Positions 25,202 through 36,354 of a DNA stretch of 64,000 nt are shown piece after piece. Location of the stretch: the NCBI GenBank assembly GCA_947474365.1, contig CANJIU010000041.1:1-64000 (forward strand), given 5' to 3'. Under the pieces are notes generated by a model, which worked only from the letters and a program-made list of their open reading frames with translations, was not told the origin of the DNA and did not search any database. This DNA is from Opitutia bacterium (lineage in GTDB: Bacteria; Verrucomicrobiota; Verrucomicrobiia; Opitutales; Opitutaceae). Every line of letters starts with the position of its first letter. Within the stretch, counting starts at the first letter, position 1. The position numbers and the translations under genes are program-made.

Positions 25202-26111
25202 GGAATTACACCAACTGAGGTACTTCGTGGCGGTGGCCGAGACGGAAAACTTCACGCGAGCGGCGGAACGTTCGCACGTATCGCAGCCGTCACTCAGCCA
25301 GCAGATCCTCAACTTGGAGAGCGAGATAGGACATAAACTCTTCCATCGACTCGGCCGCAAAGCCGTCGTCACCGAAGCCGGTGTGGCCTTCCTGGAACGC
25401 GCACGGCGAATCCTCTTCGAAGTCGAAAACGCCGCCAAGGAGCTCGGGGATCATCCCAGTTTGGGTCGCCGGATTACGGTCGGAGCGGTGCAGACCGTGA
25501 TGCCGTACCTGCTTACGCCCCTGATCGCCGAGCTGCACACCTCGCATCCGAACCTGCTGATTGACGCGCGCGAAGACTTTCGGGCGAACCTGCTCCGCGG
25601 GGTCATCGAGGGAGATTTGGACATGGCGATCGTCCCGTTACCGGTGAAGGACCATCGCATTTCGATCGAGCCGCTCCTGATGGAACCGCTGCTTCTCGTC
25701 GTCGGAAAGACCCATCCCATCGCGTCCCGAACCGAGATCAGTCTCAACGACCTCTCGGACGAAACCTTCGCTTCTCTCGGAGACGCGAGTGCGCTTGCCA
25801 CGCAGATTCGCACGTTTTTTGGCGATCAGAAGCTGCAGCCTCGAATCGGCATCCACTGCGCGCAAGTGGCAACGTTGAAGCAGTTCGTGGCCGCGGGCTT
25901 GGGCATCTCAATTCTTCCGCAACTTGCGAGAATGGCGGATGACCGGGAAACACTCACCTATCTCCGGCTAACCGGGAGCGCACCGACGCGCGAGTTGGTC
26001 GTGATCCGACACCTGCAGCGCTATCAGAGCCGCGGAGCGGAGCAGTTTCTGTCCGTGCTGCGTGAACACGTCCGGCTGCGAAATGAAGCGGTGACTGCCG
26101 TACCCGTCTGA
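25200..26111 (+). CDS. LysR-family regulator, OxyR-like but without the redox cysteines
   Basis: The 303-residue protein has an N-terminal winged helix-turn-helix (FTRAAERSHVSQPSLSQQIL, about residues 18-37) and a LysR substrate-binding domain (about 90-295). Its nearest recognisable relatives are OxyR-like regulators, for example in VAAGLGISILPQLA (about 230-243). In E. coli OxyR the two redox cysteines are in GHCLRDQAMGFC; the corresponding stretch here is ASALATQIRTFF (about 196-207) with no Cys. The only cysteine is Cys220 (GIHCAQ). The gene is divergent from the small membrane gene and its ATG lies inside the OxyR-type operator. Signal is unknown. Confidence 0.85.
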   Translation: MELHQLRYFVAVAETENFTRAAERSHVSQPSLSQQILNLESEIGHKLFHRLGRKAVVTEAGVAFLERARRILFEVENAAKELGDHPSLGRRITVGAVQTVMPYLLTPLIAELHTSHPNLLIDAREDFRANLLRGVIEGDLDMAIVPLPVKDHRISIEPLLMEPLLLVVGKTHPIASRTEISLNDLSDETFASLGDASALATQIRTFFGDQKLQPRIGIHCAQVATLKQFVAAGLGISILPQLARMADDRETLTYLRLTGSAPTRELVVIRHLQRYQSRGAEQFLSVLREHVRLRNEAVTAVPV

Positions 26112-26151
26112 CGGTTGCGCTTTGCACAAAAAGGCCAACGCTCGTTCCTTC

Positions 26152-27426
26152 ATGCCGCACAGTGGAAAACATCACGCGCTCTCGCCGGGGCGCGAACGCG
26201 CGACACTCCTGACGTTGGGAGCGCTGCAGTTCACGCACATCCTTGATTTCATGATCATGATGCCCCTGGGTGCGCAGTTGATGACGGTGTTCCAGATCAC
26301 GCCGGCGCAATTCACGCATCTGGTCGCATCGTACGGACTCGCCGCCGCGGTCAGCGGATTCGCCGGCGGCTTTATTCTCGACCGGTACGATCGCAAGCGG
26401 TCGCTGGTTATTCTCTATGCCGGCTTCGGTCTGGCGACGCTCGCCTGCGGTCTGGCGCCGACGCACCACGCCCTGCTGCTTGCGCGCATCGCCGCGGGCG
26501 CGTTTGGCGGATTGGCAGGCTCGATGGTAAACGCGATGATCGGTGATGTGATTCCCCCGATCCGACGCGGTCGGGCGATGAGCATCGTGATGGCGTCGTT
26601 TCCCGTCGCCTCGGTGCTTGGCGTGCCAATCGGGCTGGTACTGGCCGGCAAGTTTGGGTGGCATGCGCCCTTCTTTCTCCTCGGCGGCTGCGCCGGGGTG
26701 ATCCTGATCCTTGCAACCCTAGCGCTGCCCCACATCAAGACCGCAGTGATCGACCACCAACCCGTGCAGCAGATGCGGGAGATTCTCACCGACGGGGTCC
26801 ATCTGCGGGCGTTCGCGCTCGGCGCCATGCTGGTAATGGCTGGCGGGGTGTTGATTCCTTTTATCGCACCGTCGTTCATTGCCAATGTCGGGCTCGACGA
26901 AAAGATCCAGTTGCCGATCACCTACATGGTCGGCGGCTTGGCGACCGCGCTCACGACGCCGATTGTCGGCTGGCTGAGCGATCACATGGACCGGCTGAAG
27001 CTTCTCGGGATCATGTCGGCCGGGGCCGTCGCCGTGGTGCTCGTGATCAGCCATATGGGGCTTTCGTCGGTCGGGTTCGCCTCATTGATGATGGCGCTTT
27101 TCATGGTGACGATGTCGGGGCGTTTTGCCCCGGCGATGACGATGATCACCAGCGCCGTTGGAGCGCGATATCGCGGAGGATTCATGAGTGTTAACGCCGC
27201 CCTGCAACAAGCCGCGAGTGCGGGGGCGAGCATGCTCGCGGGGCTCTTTGTGACTCGTACCGCCACCGGGCAGCTCGCCGGCATGCCCGCGCTGGGCTAC
27301 GCATCGATTGCGTTCTTCGTCCTGACCGTGGTGCTGGCCGCGGAACTCCGATCCGCTGCGCCGCACGTGGCGATTCCAACAGCCAAGCCCCCACTCGCCC
27401 CGCCTCCGGCTGAAGCGACCGTTTGA
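26152..27426 (+). CDS. MFS transporter (DHA1-like)
   Basis: The ATG at 26152 is preferred over an upstream TTG at 26122; it gives 424 residues with about 12 transmembrane segments. The MFS motif A is visible between helices 2 and 3 (GGFILDRYDRKRSL), and GMPALGYASIAFFVL is near the last helix. Related proteins export drugs, sugars or arabinose-type compounds. It follows the LysR gene by 40 nt and precedes the U32 gene by 13 nt, so all three may be co-transcribed. Substrate cannot be deduced. Confidence 0.82.
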   Translation: MPHSGKHHALSPGRERATLLTLGALQFTHILDFMIMMPLGAQLMTVFQITPAQFTHLVASYGLAAAVSGFAGGFILDRYDRKRSLVILYAGFGLATLACGLAPTHHALLLARIAAGAFGGLAGSMVNAMIGDVIPPIRRGRAMSIVMASFPVASVLGVPIGLVLAGKFGWHAPFFLLGGCAGVILILATLALPHIKTAVIDHQPVQQMREILTDGVHLRAFALGAMLVMAGGVLIPFIAPSFIANVGLDEKIQLPITYMVGGLATALTTPIVGWLSDHMDRLKLLGIMSAGAVAVVLVISHMGLSSVGFASLMMALFMVTMSGRFAPAMTMITSAVGARYRGGFMSVNAALQQAASAGASMLAGLFVTRTATGQLAGMPALGYASIAFFVLTVVLAAELRSAAPHVAIPTAKPPLAPPPAEATV

Positions 27427-27439
27427 GGCACCGTCCCCG

Positions 27440-30088
27440 ATGAAAACCGATTCACCTCAGGCGTCCGTCAACCCCACGCCGGCCAACCTGCACCGCCCGG
27501 AATTGTTGGCCCCGGCGGGTGATTGGGAATGTGTCCGGGCGGCGGTCGAAAATGGCGCTGACGCGATCTATTTCGGCCTTGAGCGCTTCAACGCCCGGAT
27601 GAGGGCAAAAAACTTCACCCAGGCGGATCTCCCGGCGTTGATGGAGTTCCTGCATCGGCGCGGCGTGCGCGGCTACGTGACGTTCAACACCCTGGTGTTT
27701 GCGAACGAACTTGCTCCGGCCGAGGACTACCTCCGCACGATCATCGCCGCCGGCGTAGATGCGGCGATTGTTCAGGACATCGGAATCTGCGGGATGATCC
27801 GCGCGCTCTCGCCGGATTTCCCCATTCATTGCTCAACGCAGATGACGATCACGAGTTCGGCCGGCGTGGACTTCGCGCGTGGGCTCGGAGCCCAGCTCGT
27901 CGTCCTCGCCCGGGAAAACTCCATCGCGGAAATCGAGAAGATGCGCGCGGCCCAAGCAACGAACGCCACCGAGCTGCCGCTCGAAGTGTTTGTGCACGGC
28001 GCACTCTGCGTCGCCTATTCCGGCCAGTGCCTCACAAGTGAGTCGCTCGGCGGTCGCTCCGCCAATCGCGGCGAATGCGCCCAGGCGTGCCGGCTGCCCT
28101 ACGATCTCATTTCCGACGGTCAAAAGGTCGATCTCGGCGACCGGCGTTATTTGCTGAGCCCGCAGGATCTCGCCGGCATCGAAGTGCTGCCGGATCTCGT
28201 GCGCGCCGGAGTATCTTCACTCAAGATCGAAGGACGGCTCAAGTCTCCCGAGTACGTCGCCAGCATCACGCGGGTGTATCGCAAGGCGCTGGACGAAATC
28301 TGTGGAGCCGCGAGCCTGGAAGCGAAATCCCAGGGCCAGAAAGATCTCGGCGGATCGGCTTCTCCCGCTCCGGACACGCGACTCCCCTCGTTTGGCCCGT
28401 CGGCCTCGCACTATGAGTTGCAGATGGCGTTTTCCCGGGGGCTTTACACGGGATGGTTTCGAGGGATCGACAATCAAGCGCTGGCACATGCGCGGTTTGG
28501 GACGAAGCGAGGCGTTTTCCTCGGCAAAGTCGCTCACGTGGCGCACGAAACAGTGTCGGTCGATCTGGTCGCACCGCTGAAACCTGGGGACGGCATCGTC
28601 TTCGACGACGGCAAGCCGGATGAACGCGAACAGGGCGGCCGGGTTTACCAAGTTGAACCCAAGTCCGGACCCGCGGGCGAAACCAACCTCCGCTTCGGCC
28701 AAGGCGACATCGACTGGCGGCGCGTGCGCAAGGGGCAATTGATTTGGAAGACCAACGACCCGGCACTCGATCGCGACCTCCGCGCCACGTTTGAAGGGGA
28801 ACGCATCCGGTTTCAGCGCCCGATCTCACTCGAGGTACACGGTCACGCCGGCGCCCCAATGACGCTGATTGCCAACGATGGCGACGGGCATGTCGTGCAG
28901 GTCGACTCGACGATCCCGCTCGCGACCGCCGAAAAGCAACCGCTGACCACAGAGCGTCTTCGCGAACAGCTGGGAAGGCTGGGAAGCACGCCATTCCGTC
29001 TCGGCGAGATGAAATCTCTCCTCGCCGCAAACCTGATCCTTCCTCTCAGCGAGTTGAACCGGCTGCGACGCGACGTCGTCACCGCCCTCGAACGGCAACG
29101 CGCACAGCCGCGACGGTGGCAGCTAAATCCAGGCCCGGTTAGCCTTCCGTCCGGCCCCGGCGCCACCCACGCAGCCAAGACGATCTCTGCGCCCGAGCTC
29201 ATCGCGGTCATCCGTTTGTTGGAACAGCTGGATGCCGCCTGGAACGCCGGCGCCCGAACCATCTACTGCGAATTCGAGAATCCGAAGCACTACCGCGACG
29301 CCGTCGCCCGCTTCCGCCAGCTCCAAAGCGCCGCAGACTCGCCCCCCAACGATCAGCCCGCCGCATCCAGCATCTGGGTCGCCCCGCCGCGCATCTTCAA
29401 ACCCGGGGAAGAATGGATCTTGAAACAAGTCCGCTCGTCCGAAGCGGACGGTTATCTGATTCGCAACTACGATCACCTTGCCTACTTCGCCGCGGATCGG
29501 AAGCGCGGTGATTTTTCGCTCAACGTCGCGAACCCTTGGACGGCGCATTACTTCCGTTCGCGCTACGGGTTGGATCGCGTCACGGCGAGTTACGACCTCA
29601 ACATCGGGCAACTCGAAGCGCTGCTGCGCAGTGCACCACCCGAGGAATTCGACATCACGATCCATCAGCACATGCCGATGTTTCACATGGAGCATTGCGT
29701 GTTTTGCGCCTTTCTCTCTTCCGGCAAGGACTATCGGGATTGCGGGCGCCCCTGCGACACCCACCGTGTCGCCCTGCGCGACCGGGTCGGGGCCGAGCTG
29801 CCGCTCAAGGCGGACGCCGGGTGCCGCAACACGGTGTTCAACAACCGGGCGCAGACCGGTGCGGAGTATGCCGGGCGTCTGCTGGAACTCGGCGCCCGCA
29901 GCTTCCGCGTGGAGTTCGTCAACGAGCCAGCCAGCGAGGTCGAGCACACGCTCTCCCGTTACGGTCAGCTCCTGCGCGGCGAAATCACTGGCGCGGAGCT
30001 TTGGCGGGAACTGAAACTGCTGAACCAGCTCGGAGTCACCCGTGGCCAAATCGACACCGCGCCCCAAATCATCGCCCGGAAAGCATAA
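27440..30088 (+). CDS. U32 peptidase-family protein (RlhA-like) with second cysteine cluster
   Basis: The 882-residue protein opens with the U32 barrel (RPELLAPAGDWECVRAAVEN, DAIYFGLERFNARMRAKNF). It has the cysteine-rich family signature near residues 195-215 (YSGQCLTSESLGGRS and NRGECAQACRLPYD), which in relatives supports an iron-sulfur cluster. Family members include RlhA, which hydroxylates 23S rRNA C2501, and tRNA hydroxylation proteins; the 'collagenase' label is historical. The C-terminal half carries a further set of cysteines in HMEHCVFCAFLSS and DCGRPCDTHR (about residues 750-775). E. coli RlhA is about 650 residues, so this protein is longer. RNA modification is more likely than proteolysis. 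Confidence 0.8.
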   Translation: MKTDSPQASVNPTPANLHRPELLAPAGDWECVRAAVENGADAIYFGLERFNARMRAKNFTQADLPALMEFLHRRGVRGYVTFNTLVFANELAPAEDYLRTIIAAGVDAAIVQDIGICGMIRALSPDFPIHCSTQMTITSSAGVDFARGLGAQLVVLARENSIAEIEKMRAAQATNATELPLEVFVHGALCVAYSGQCLTSESLGGRSANRGECAQACRLPYDLISDGQKVDLGDRRYLLSPQDLAGIEVLPDLVRAGVSSLKIEGRLKSPEYVASITRVYRKALDEICGAASLEAKSQGQKDLGGSASPAPDTRLPSFGPSASHYELQMAFSRGLYTGWFRGIDNQALAHARFGTKRGVFLGKVAHVAHETVSVDLVAPLKPGDGIVFDDGKPDEREQGGRVYQVEPKSGPAGETNLRFGQGDIDWRRVRKGQLIWKTNDPALDRDLRATFEGERIRFQRPISLEVHGHAGAPMTLIANDGDGHVVQVDSTIPLATAEKQPLTTERLREQLGRLGSTPFRLGEMKSLLAANLILPLSELNRLRRDVVTALERQRAQPRRWQLNPGPVSLPSGPGATHAAKTISAPELIAVIRLLEQLDAAWNAGARTIYCEFENPKHYRDAVARFRQLQSAADSPPNDQPAASSIWVAPPRIFKPGEEWILKQVRSSEADGYLIRNYDHLAYFAADRKRGDFSLNVANPWTAHYFRSRYGLDRVTASYDLNIGQLEALLRSAPPEEFDITIHQHMPMFHMEHCVFCAFLSSGKDYRDCGRPCDTHRVALRDRVGAELPLKADAGCRNTVFNNRAQTGAEYAGRLLELGARSFRVEFVNEPASEVEHTLSRYGQLLRGEITGAELWRELKLLNQLGVTRGQIDTAPQIIARKA

Positions 30089-30118
30089 GTGCGTTCCCCT
30101 CCATCCTGAGAAAAACAA

Positions 30119-30144
30119 GGCGGGGCCGCTTGCGCGGCTCCGCC
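30119..30144 (+). terminator. Possible terminator hairpin after the U32 gene
   Basis: An 11-bp GC-rich stem (GGCGGGGCCGC with GCGGCTCCGCC, one G-T pair) and 4-nt loop lies 31 nt after the U32 stop. No T-run follows on the plus strand, so it may stall rather than terminate. The remaining gap to 30331 holds nothing else I can identify. Confidence 0.3.
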
Positions 30145-30331
30145 AGGTCCAGCTTCAACATCACAATTCGGTCAGAAGTCCGGCGCGAATCGTTCGGCAG
30201 GGTTGACCACGCCGCCTCCACGAGGTTCCGTTCCTATCCGGCTTTCGACCCAATCGCCACCCCTTTGCCCCGGCCGATTTTCTGTTGTCGAACTCGCCAA
30301 CAAAACCCTTTAACCCCTCCCTCTACCCTGC

Positions 30332-31552
30332 ATGTCGACCAACGCTCCTGTCACGCCCTCCACTCCGACTCCGGTCGCCGGCAAGCTCACTGATCTCGAA
30401 ATCAAGGACGCCTTCCTGATTTTCGAATCCGTCTGGCAGGATCTTGAGGCCGACTTCGGCCGCGAAAACCTCCGCTTCCCGAAGGAGATCATCTTGCTCG
30501 GCGGTGCACCCGGCGCGGGCAAGGGCACCAATACGAAGTTTATCACCAAGACCCGCGGCCTGACCTGTGACCCCGTGGTGATCAGCGCCCTGCTCGACTC
30601 GCCGGAAGCCCAGACGTTGAAAAATGCCGGCAACATGGTTGGCGACCGCGAGGTGGTCGGACTGCTTTTGCGTCAGCTCCTGCGCAGCGAATACCGCGAC
30701 GGGGTCATCCTCGACGGCTTTCCGCGCACCAAGGTGCAGGTCGAGTGTTTGAAGCTGCTGGTCGACAAGATGCACTCACTCCGCCGCGAATTCTATAATT
30801 CGACCCTGAGCATTCATTTTCGCCAGCCGACGATTCACATCATGGTGCTGTTCGTCGACGAAAAGGAGTCGATCGCCCGCCAGCTCAAGCGCGGGCGCGA
30901 GACCAAACTGCACAACGAGGAAGTTGAGCGCACCGGCATCGGCGAGCTGCTCGAAGATCGGCCGACCGACCACGACGAATCACTCGCCCGCCGACGGTAC
31001 CGCGTGTTCAAGGAACAGACGTGGGACGCGCTGCAGTCGCTGAAGGAGATCTTTCATTATCATTTCATCAACGCACAGGGCCCGATCGACGAGGTTGAGC
31101 AGAACATCCTCCGGGAGCTGGAATACCAAAGCACCCTCGAACTCGACCCGCGCACCGTGGATCGCCTGCGCGGCGTGCCGGTCGCCGGCGAGATCATCGT
31201 CCACGCCCGGCAGGAGCTGGTGAAGCGCCTCGACAGCTACGAACTTGAACACGGGGAACTGTTCGCGCAGGTCGTCGGCTTCATCGAAAAAAAGGTCATC
31301 CCCATCGTGATTCGCCATGCGATTTCCGGCGTCGCGCAAATCAACGCCGAGGAGAAGGTGCTGGAGGATCCGATGGCGCTCGCGATGTTGATCGACGTGT
31401 TTTCCGAGCGCGGCTACCACGCCGTCGTCGATCTGCACAAAATCGAGGTCCCGGAGAAATTCGACCTTGAGACCGGGATGATCAAATGCCGGATGAAGAA
31501 GGTGTTTCGGATCCAGATTCGCTTCCAAGGCTCGGAGATCCGGCGCGGTTAG
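30332..31552 (+). CDS. Adenylate kinase-like nucleoside monophosphate kinase with long C-terminal extension
   Basis: The 406-residue protein has a P-loop GGAPGAGKGT (residues 57-66) and the adenylate kinase signature DGFPRTKVQVE (about 133-143). An LID-like basic segment (QLKRGRETKLHNEEV) and a conserved late region (RRRYRVFKEQTWDALQSLKE) follow. Classical adenylate kinase is about 215 residues; here about 50 residues precede the P-loop and about 150 follow the kinase core. The extension (EIIVHARQELVKRLDSYELE, GFIEKKVIPIVIRHAI, GYHAVVDLHKIEVPEKFDLE) has mixed helix/strand character and no motif I recognise. It should phosphorylate a nucleoside monophosphate in the cytoplasm; specificity is uncertain. 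Confidence 0.78.
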   Translation: MSTNAPVTPSTPTPVAGKLTDLEIKDAFLIFESVWQDLEADFGRENLRFPKEIILLGGAPGAGKGTNTKFITKTRGLTCDPVVISALLDSPEAQTLKNAGNMVGDREVVGLLLRQLLRSEYRDGVILDGFPRTKVQVECLKLLVDKMHSLRREFYNSTLSIHFRQPTIHIMVLFVDEKESIARQLKRGRETKLHNEEVERTGIGELLEDRPTDHDESLARRRYRVFKEQTWDALQSLKEIFHYHFINAQGPIDEVEQNILRELEYQSTLELDPRTVDRLRGVPVAGEIIVHARQELVKRLDSYELEHGELFAQVVGFIEKKVIPIVIRHAISGVAQINAEEKVLEDPMALAMLIDVFSERGYHAVVDLHKIEVPEKFDLETGMIKCRMKKVFRIQIRFQGSEIRRG

Positions 31553-31570
31553 GTTTTGCCCGCCAAAACG

Positions 31571-32793
<1,223 letters not shown>

Positions 32794-32797
<4 letters not shown>

Positions 32798-34041
32798 TCG
32801 TAGCGCAGCGCCTCGACGGGATCCAGTTTACTGGCGGACCACGCCGGCGCGAAACCGCTGAAAATCCCGGTGAACACCGAAACTCCGAGTCCGGTGAGCA
32901 CCAGGCCGGCGGAAAAGACCAACGGAAACGAAGGCGCGAAGACACTCACCAGCTGCGAAAGGCCGGCCGCCAGTGCAAGGCCGCCCACCCCGCCCACCAA
33001 GCAGATCGCCACCGCCTCGATCAGAAATTGCAGCAGAATCGTGCGCCGCCGCGCTCCGAGCGCCTTGCGGGTACCGATCTCCTTGGTGCGCTCCTTCACG
33101 CTGACATAGGTGATGTTCATGATGCCGATGGCGCCCACGAAGAGCGCGAGCCCCGTGATGAACAGCCCGGCGAGTGCGATACCGTTCTTGATCGGATCGA
33201 TGCGCTCCCGAATCGTCCCCACTTCGTTAAGCGCAAAGTCATCGGCCTGTTCGGGAGCCAGCTGTCGCAGGCGGCGCACCAGTCCGCGCAACTCGTCCTT
33301 CGCCTCCTCCATCCGCTTCACGTCCACCTGCACCTGGATGTCGCTGTCTTGGCTGGAACGCGAGAAACGGCGGAAGGCGCCAAGCGGAATCACCATCATC
33401 GAATCCCAGCTGAACGCCCCGAAGAAACTGCCCTGCCGGGCCACCACGCCCACGATCTTGAAATTCTGATCCCGGACCCGGATCGTCTGCCCGATCGCCG
33501 ACTCGGAGGGAAAGAGGGCGTTCGCGACATCGTAGCCGATGACCGCGACGTTGGCTCCCGCATGGGATTCGAATTCGCTGAAGAACCGCCCGGCGGTGAC
33601 GTCCGACCTGACGATCCGCGCATAGTCGGCCGACGTGCCAAAGGTCATGATGTTACGCAGACGGTTGTCGCCGCGGTTGATGTTGAAAAACCACTGCGCA
33701 TACGGCACCGCCACCTTCAGCGCGGAGTTCGGCGTCGCGTCGATCCACTCGTTGATCTGCGCCACATACTCGGAACGGATCGAACGTCGATTGCGAAACT
33801 TCGCCCAGTCATTCCGCTCGCGCCACGGGAATTTGCTCACGTAGACAATGTCGTCACCGAAGCCCGCGAGGCTCCGATCCACTCCTGCATCAATGCCGTT
33901 GATCGCCGTGCCCATGAGGGTGACGGCGACGATGCCGATGATCACCCCGAGCGCGGTGAGTGTCGACCGCAGCTTGTTCGCCTGGATCTGCGCAGCCGCG
34001 ATGCGGATCGACTCGAAGAGTTCGTAAGCGAGGCGGCGCAT
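32794..34041 (-). CDS. MacB-type ABC transporter permease
   Basis: The 415-residue protein has the same layout as its neighbour: helix 1 (LRSTLTALGVIIGIVAVTLM), a periplasmic domain with SQDSDIQVQVDVKRMEEAKD, and a C-terminal FtsX domain (AIGIMNITYVSVKERTKEIG followed by RKALGARRRT). The two permeases are clearly related but diverged, suggesting a heterodimer. It lies 96 nt downstream of the ATPase gene and overlaps the second permease by 4 nt, so both are translated together. Confidence 0.85.
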
Positions 34042-34137
34042 ACGGGCTAGTGATGCTTCACGATTGCCAGATCGCGCCAGAACCCGGCACCGGGCCGGAA
34101 CGCGGATCGACGATCGAAGGTCGCAAGGAGCAGGGCC

Positions 34138-34881
34138 TCAGTTCGCCGGACCGTCGGCTTCAATGAGCCCGTCGCGCAAGCGGACAATCCGGCGGGCATG
34201 GCGCGCGATGTCCTCCTCGTGCGTGACGACGATGAGCGTGTTGCCCTGGGCGTAGAGCTGCTCGAAGAGGTTCATGATCTCAACTCCCGTCTTGGAATCG
34301 AGGTTTCCGGTCGGCTCATCGGCGAGGATGATCGAAGGGCGGGTGACGAGGGCTCGGGCGATGGCCACGCGCTGGCGCTGTCCGCCGGAAAGCTCATTCG
34401 GGCGGTGATGAACGCGATCGCCGAGGGCGACATTCTCCAATGCCTCGCGTGCGCGCTCCAGCCGCGCCTGCTTTGGGAGGCCGGCGTAAATCAAGGGAAG
34501 CTCGACGTTGTGCAGCGCGTTCGAACGCGGCAGCAGGTTGAACGTCTGAAACACGAACCCGATCTCCCGGTTCCGAATGTCGGCCAGTTCATCATCGCTC
34601 ATGCTCGCGACGTCCTTGCCGCTGAATTCATACCGGCCGTCGGACGGCGTATCGAGGCACCCCAGCATGTTCATCAGCGTCGACTTTCCCGACCCGGACG
34701 GCCCCATGATGGCGAGGTATTCGTTGCGGCGGATCTGCAACGTCACACCCCGGAGCGCGTGGACGGTTTCAGAACCCATTTTGTAGAGCTTGGTGACACC
34801 CTCGATGTCGATGACCAGCGGACCGGCGGGCCGAACCGTGCGCGATTTGAGGGAGGCGGCGGTGGGAGGAGGAGGCGTCAT
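34138..34881 (-). CDS. ABC transporter ATP-binding protein (MacB/LolD-like)
   Basis: The 247-residue ATPase has Walker A (GPSGSGKST, near residue 60), the Q-loop region ([20 protein letters not shown]), the ABC signature [15 protein letters not shown], Walker B ([16 protein letters not shown]) and the H-loop ([18 protein letters not shown]). It drives the two FtsX-type permeases encoded downstream. The GNLDSKTG following Walker B is typical of the MacB/LolD group. The start could also be an internal ATG near residue 28. Confidence 0.9.
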   Translation of the reverse strand: MTPPPPTAASLKSRTVRPAGPLVIDIEGVTKLYKMGSETVHALRGVTLQIRRNEYLAIMGPSGSGKSTLMNMLGCLDTPSDGRYEFSGKDVASMSDDELADIRNREIGFVFQTFNLLPRSNALHNVELPLIYAGLPKQARLERAREALENVALGDRVHHRPNELSGGQRQRVAIARALVTRPSIILADEPTGNLDSKTGVEIMNLFEQLYAQGNTLIVVTHEEDIARHARRIVRLRDGLIEADGPAN

Positions 34882-34947
34882 GCTGGAAGATTATTGGGGA
34901 GGGATTGGAGTGTCCGGGGCGCCCCGAGGCCGGCCCCATCTTAACGC

Positions 34948-36354
34948 TCACTTCTTTTCTTCATCCTTTTTCTTCGGCTTTTCGAACCGAATCTTTGAAC
35001 CGTCCTTGAGCAGGCGAGTGACGGTGCTGAACGGTCCGCTCACGACCTCGTCCCCTTCCTTCACGCCCGACTTGATCTCCATGTGAGTGGTGTCACCGAT
35101 CCCTGTCTCCACCGGGACTTTTTTGACCGTGTCACCCGTCCGGACAAAGACGACCCGCTGCAGCACCTCGCGATCCGATCGTTCCATTTCGCGCTGCTTC
35201 TTCGCGTTGACGGCATTGGCCGCGCCGTCTCCCTGCGTTTCCTTCGCCTTCTGCTCCCGCTCGGAGGCCAGTTGCTCAACCGTGCGACTGCCTTCCCGAC
35301 TGCGCACGGTCACGGCCTGGATCGGCACCGCCACCACATTTTCGATCGTCTTGGTTTCGACGTCGACATTGGCGCTCATCCCGGGCCGCAGGGGAACGTC
35401 CTTGTCGGTGATGCGGATCTTGACGAGAAAGTTGGTGACTTCGTCCTGCGTGTTGGCCCCGGTCACTTTCGCGGCCGCGGCGATCTCCTTGACGATTCCG
35501 CTGAATTTCCGGCCCGGGTAGGCATCAATCGCGATGCGCGTGCGATCACCAACCTTCACGTTGACGATATCGTTCTCGTTAATGTTCACGCGCACCTCCA
35601 TCATGTTGAGGTCCGCGATCCGCATGATGTCGGCTCCGCCATACTGGCCGGTGCCGGCAACCCGCTCCCCGACCTCGCTGGTGCGGGAGGTCACAGTGCC
35701 GTCAACGGGAGAGTAAATGGTCGCCTTGGTCAGCTGGTCGCGCATCTGACTGAGAAGGCCATCGGTGCGGGTGATGTTGGCCAGGGCGCTCTCATACCCA
35801 GCCTGCGCGCCCTCGAAGGCATTTCGAACGGCGGTGAGATCGGAGTCGGAGATGAGCTGCTTGCGGTGCAGCTCGATGGTGCGCTTCAAATCCTCCTCCG
35901 CTTTTTGCAGGGCGGACTTGTTGACCAGACTCGAGGCCTTTGCCGCGACGAGACTGGCCTCCTGCTGCTCGACCTGAAACCGGAAAGCATCCGCCTTGAT
36001 ACTGACGAGCAGGTCTCCCTTTTTAACCGCCGCGCCCTCCCGAAACGGCATCGCAATCACCTCGCCGGGGACCTCTGGCGCGATCTTCACCTCCACCTCG
36101 GGCTGGACCTTGCCGGTGGCGTTGACGAGTTGGGTAATCGTCTTGATGATCGCCTTGTCCGTCGTGATCGGCAGGCCTTTGTCGCCCGTCGTTTTTTTGT
36201 AATAGTATCCTCCGCCGGCGGCGCCGAGCAAAACCACCACGATCGTAATATACCAGCCGGCCCGGGACTTTCGTGCAGCGGCGCCGGGGCGAGCCGGGGT
36301 TCCTTCCGTGGAACGATTCATGGTAGTCGGTTGCGTGATAATAGGAGCCGTCAT
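34948..36354 (-). CDS. MacA/HlyD-like periplasmic adaptor protein
   Basis: From the ATG at 36354 the protein is 468 residues; an ATG at 36321 is the main alternative, and longer upstream starts are unlikely because they lack a signal. One transmembrane helix (about residues 32-52, GWYITIVVVLLGAAGGGYYY) anchors it. A biotinyl-lipoyl-like segment (VKIAPEVPGEVIAMPFREGA), a coiled-coil hairpin (about 125-195) and beta-barrel/membrane-proximal domains follow. It links the ABC permeases to an outer-membrane exit. A Lys/Glu-rich insert (QLASEREQKAKETQGDGA) and tail (KPKKKDEEKK) are unusual. Confidence 0.85.
   Translation of the reverse strand: MTAPIITQPTTMNRSTEGTPARPGAAARKSRAGWYITIVVVLLGAAGGGYYYKKTTGDKGLPITTDKAIIKTITQLVNATGKVQPEVEVKIAPEVPGEVIAMPFREGAAVKKGDLLVSIKADAFRFQVEQQEASLVAAKASSLVNKSALQKAEEDLKRTIELHRKQLISDSDLTAVRNAFEGAQAGYESALANITRTDGLLSQMRDQLTKATIYSPVDGTVTSRTSEVGERVAGTGQYGGADIMRIADLNMMEVRVNINENDIVNVKVGDRTRIAIDAYPGRKFSGIVKEIAAAAKVTGANTQDEVTNFLVKIRITDKDVPLRPGMSANVDVETKTIENVVAVPIQAVTVRSREGSRTVEQLASEREQKAKETQGDGAANAVNAKKQREMERSDREVLQRVVFVRTGDTVKKVPVETGIGDTTHMEIKSGVKEGDEVVSGPFSTVTRLLKDGSKIRFEKPKKKDEEKK

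Noticed and set aside
25200-26111. Naming the LysR regulator oxyR
   Set aside because: The two diagnostic cysteines are absent, so the symbol would claim a mechanism the sequence does not show.
27440-30088. Calling the U32 protein a collagenase that feeds the hydroxyproline genes
   Set aside because: U32 proteins of this type are RNA-modification enzymes; no signal peptide is present and the gene is 7 kb away.
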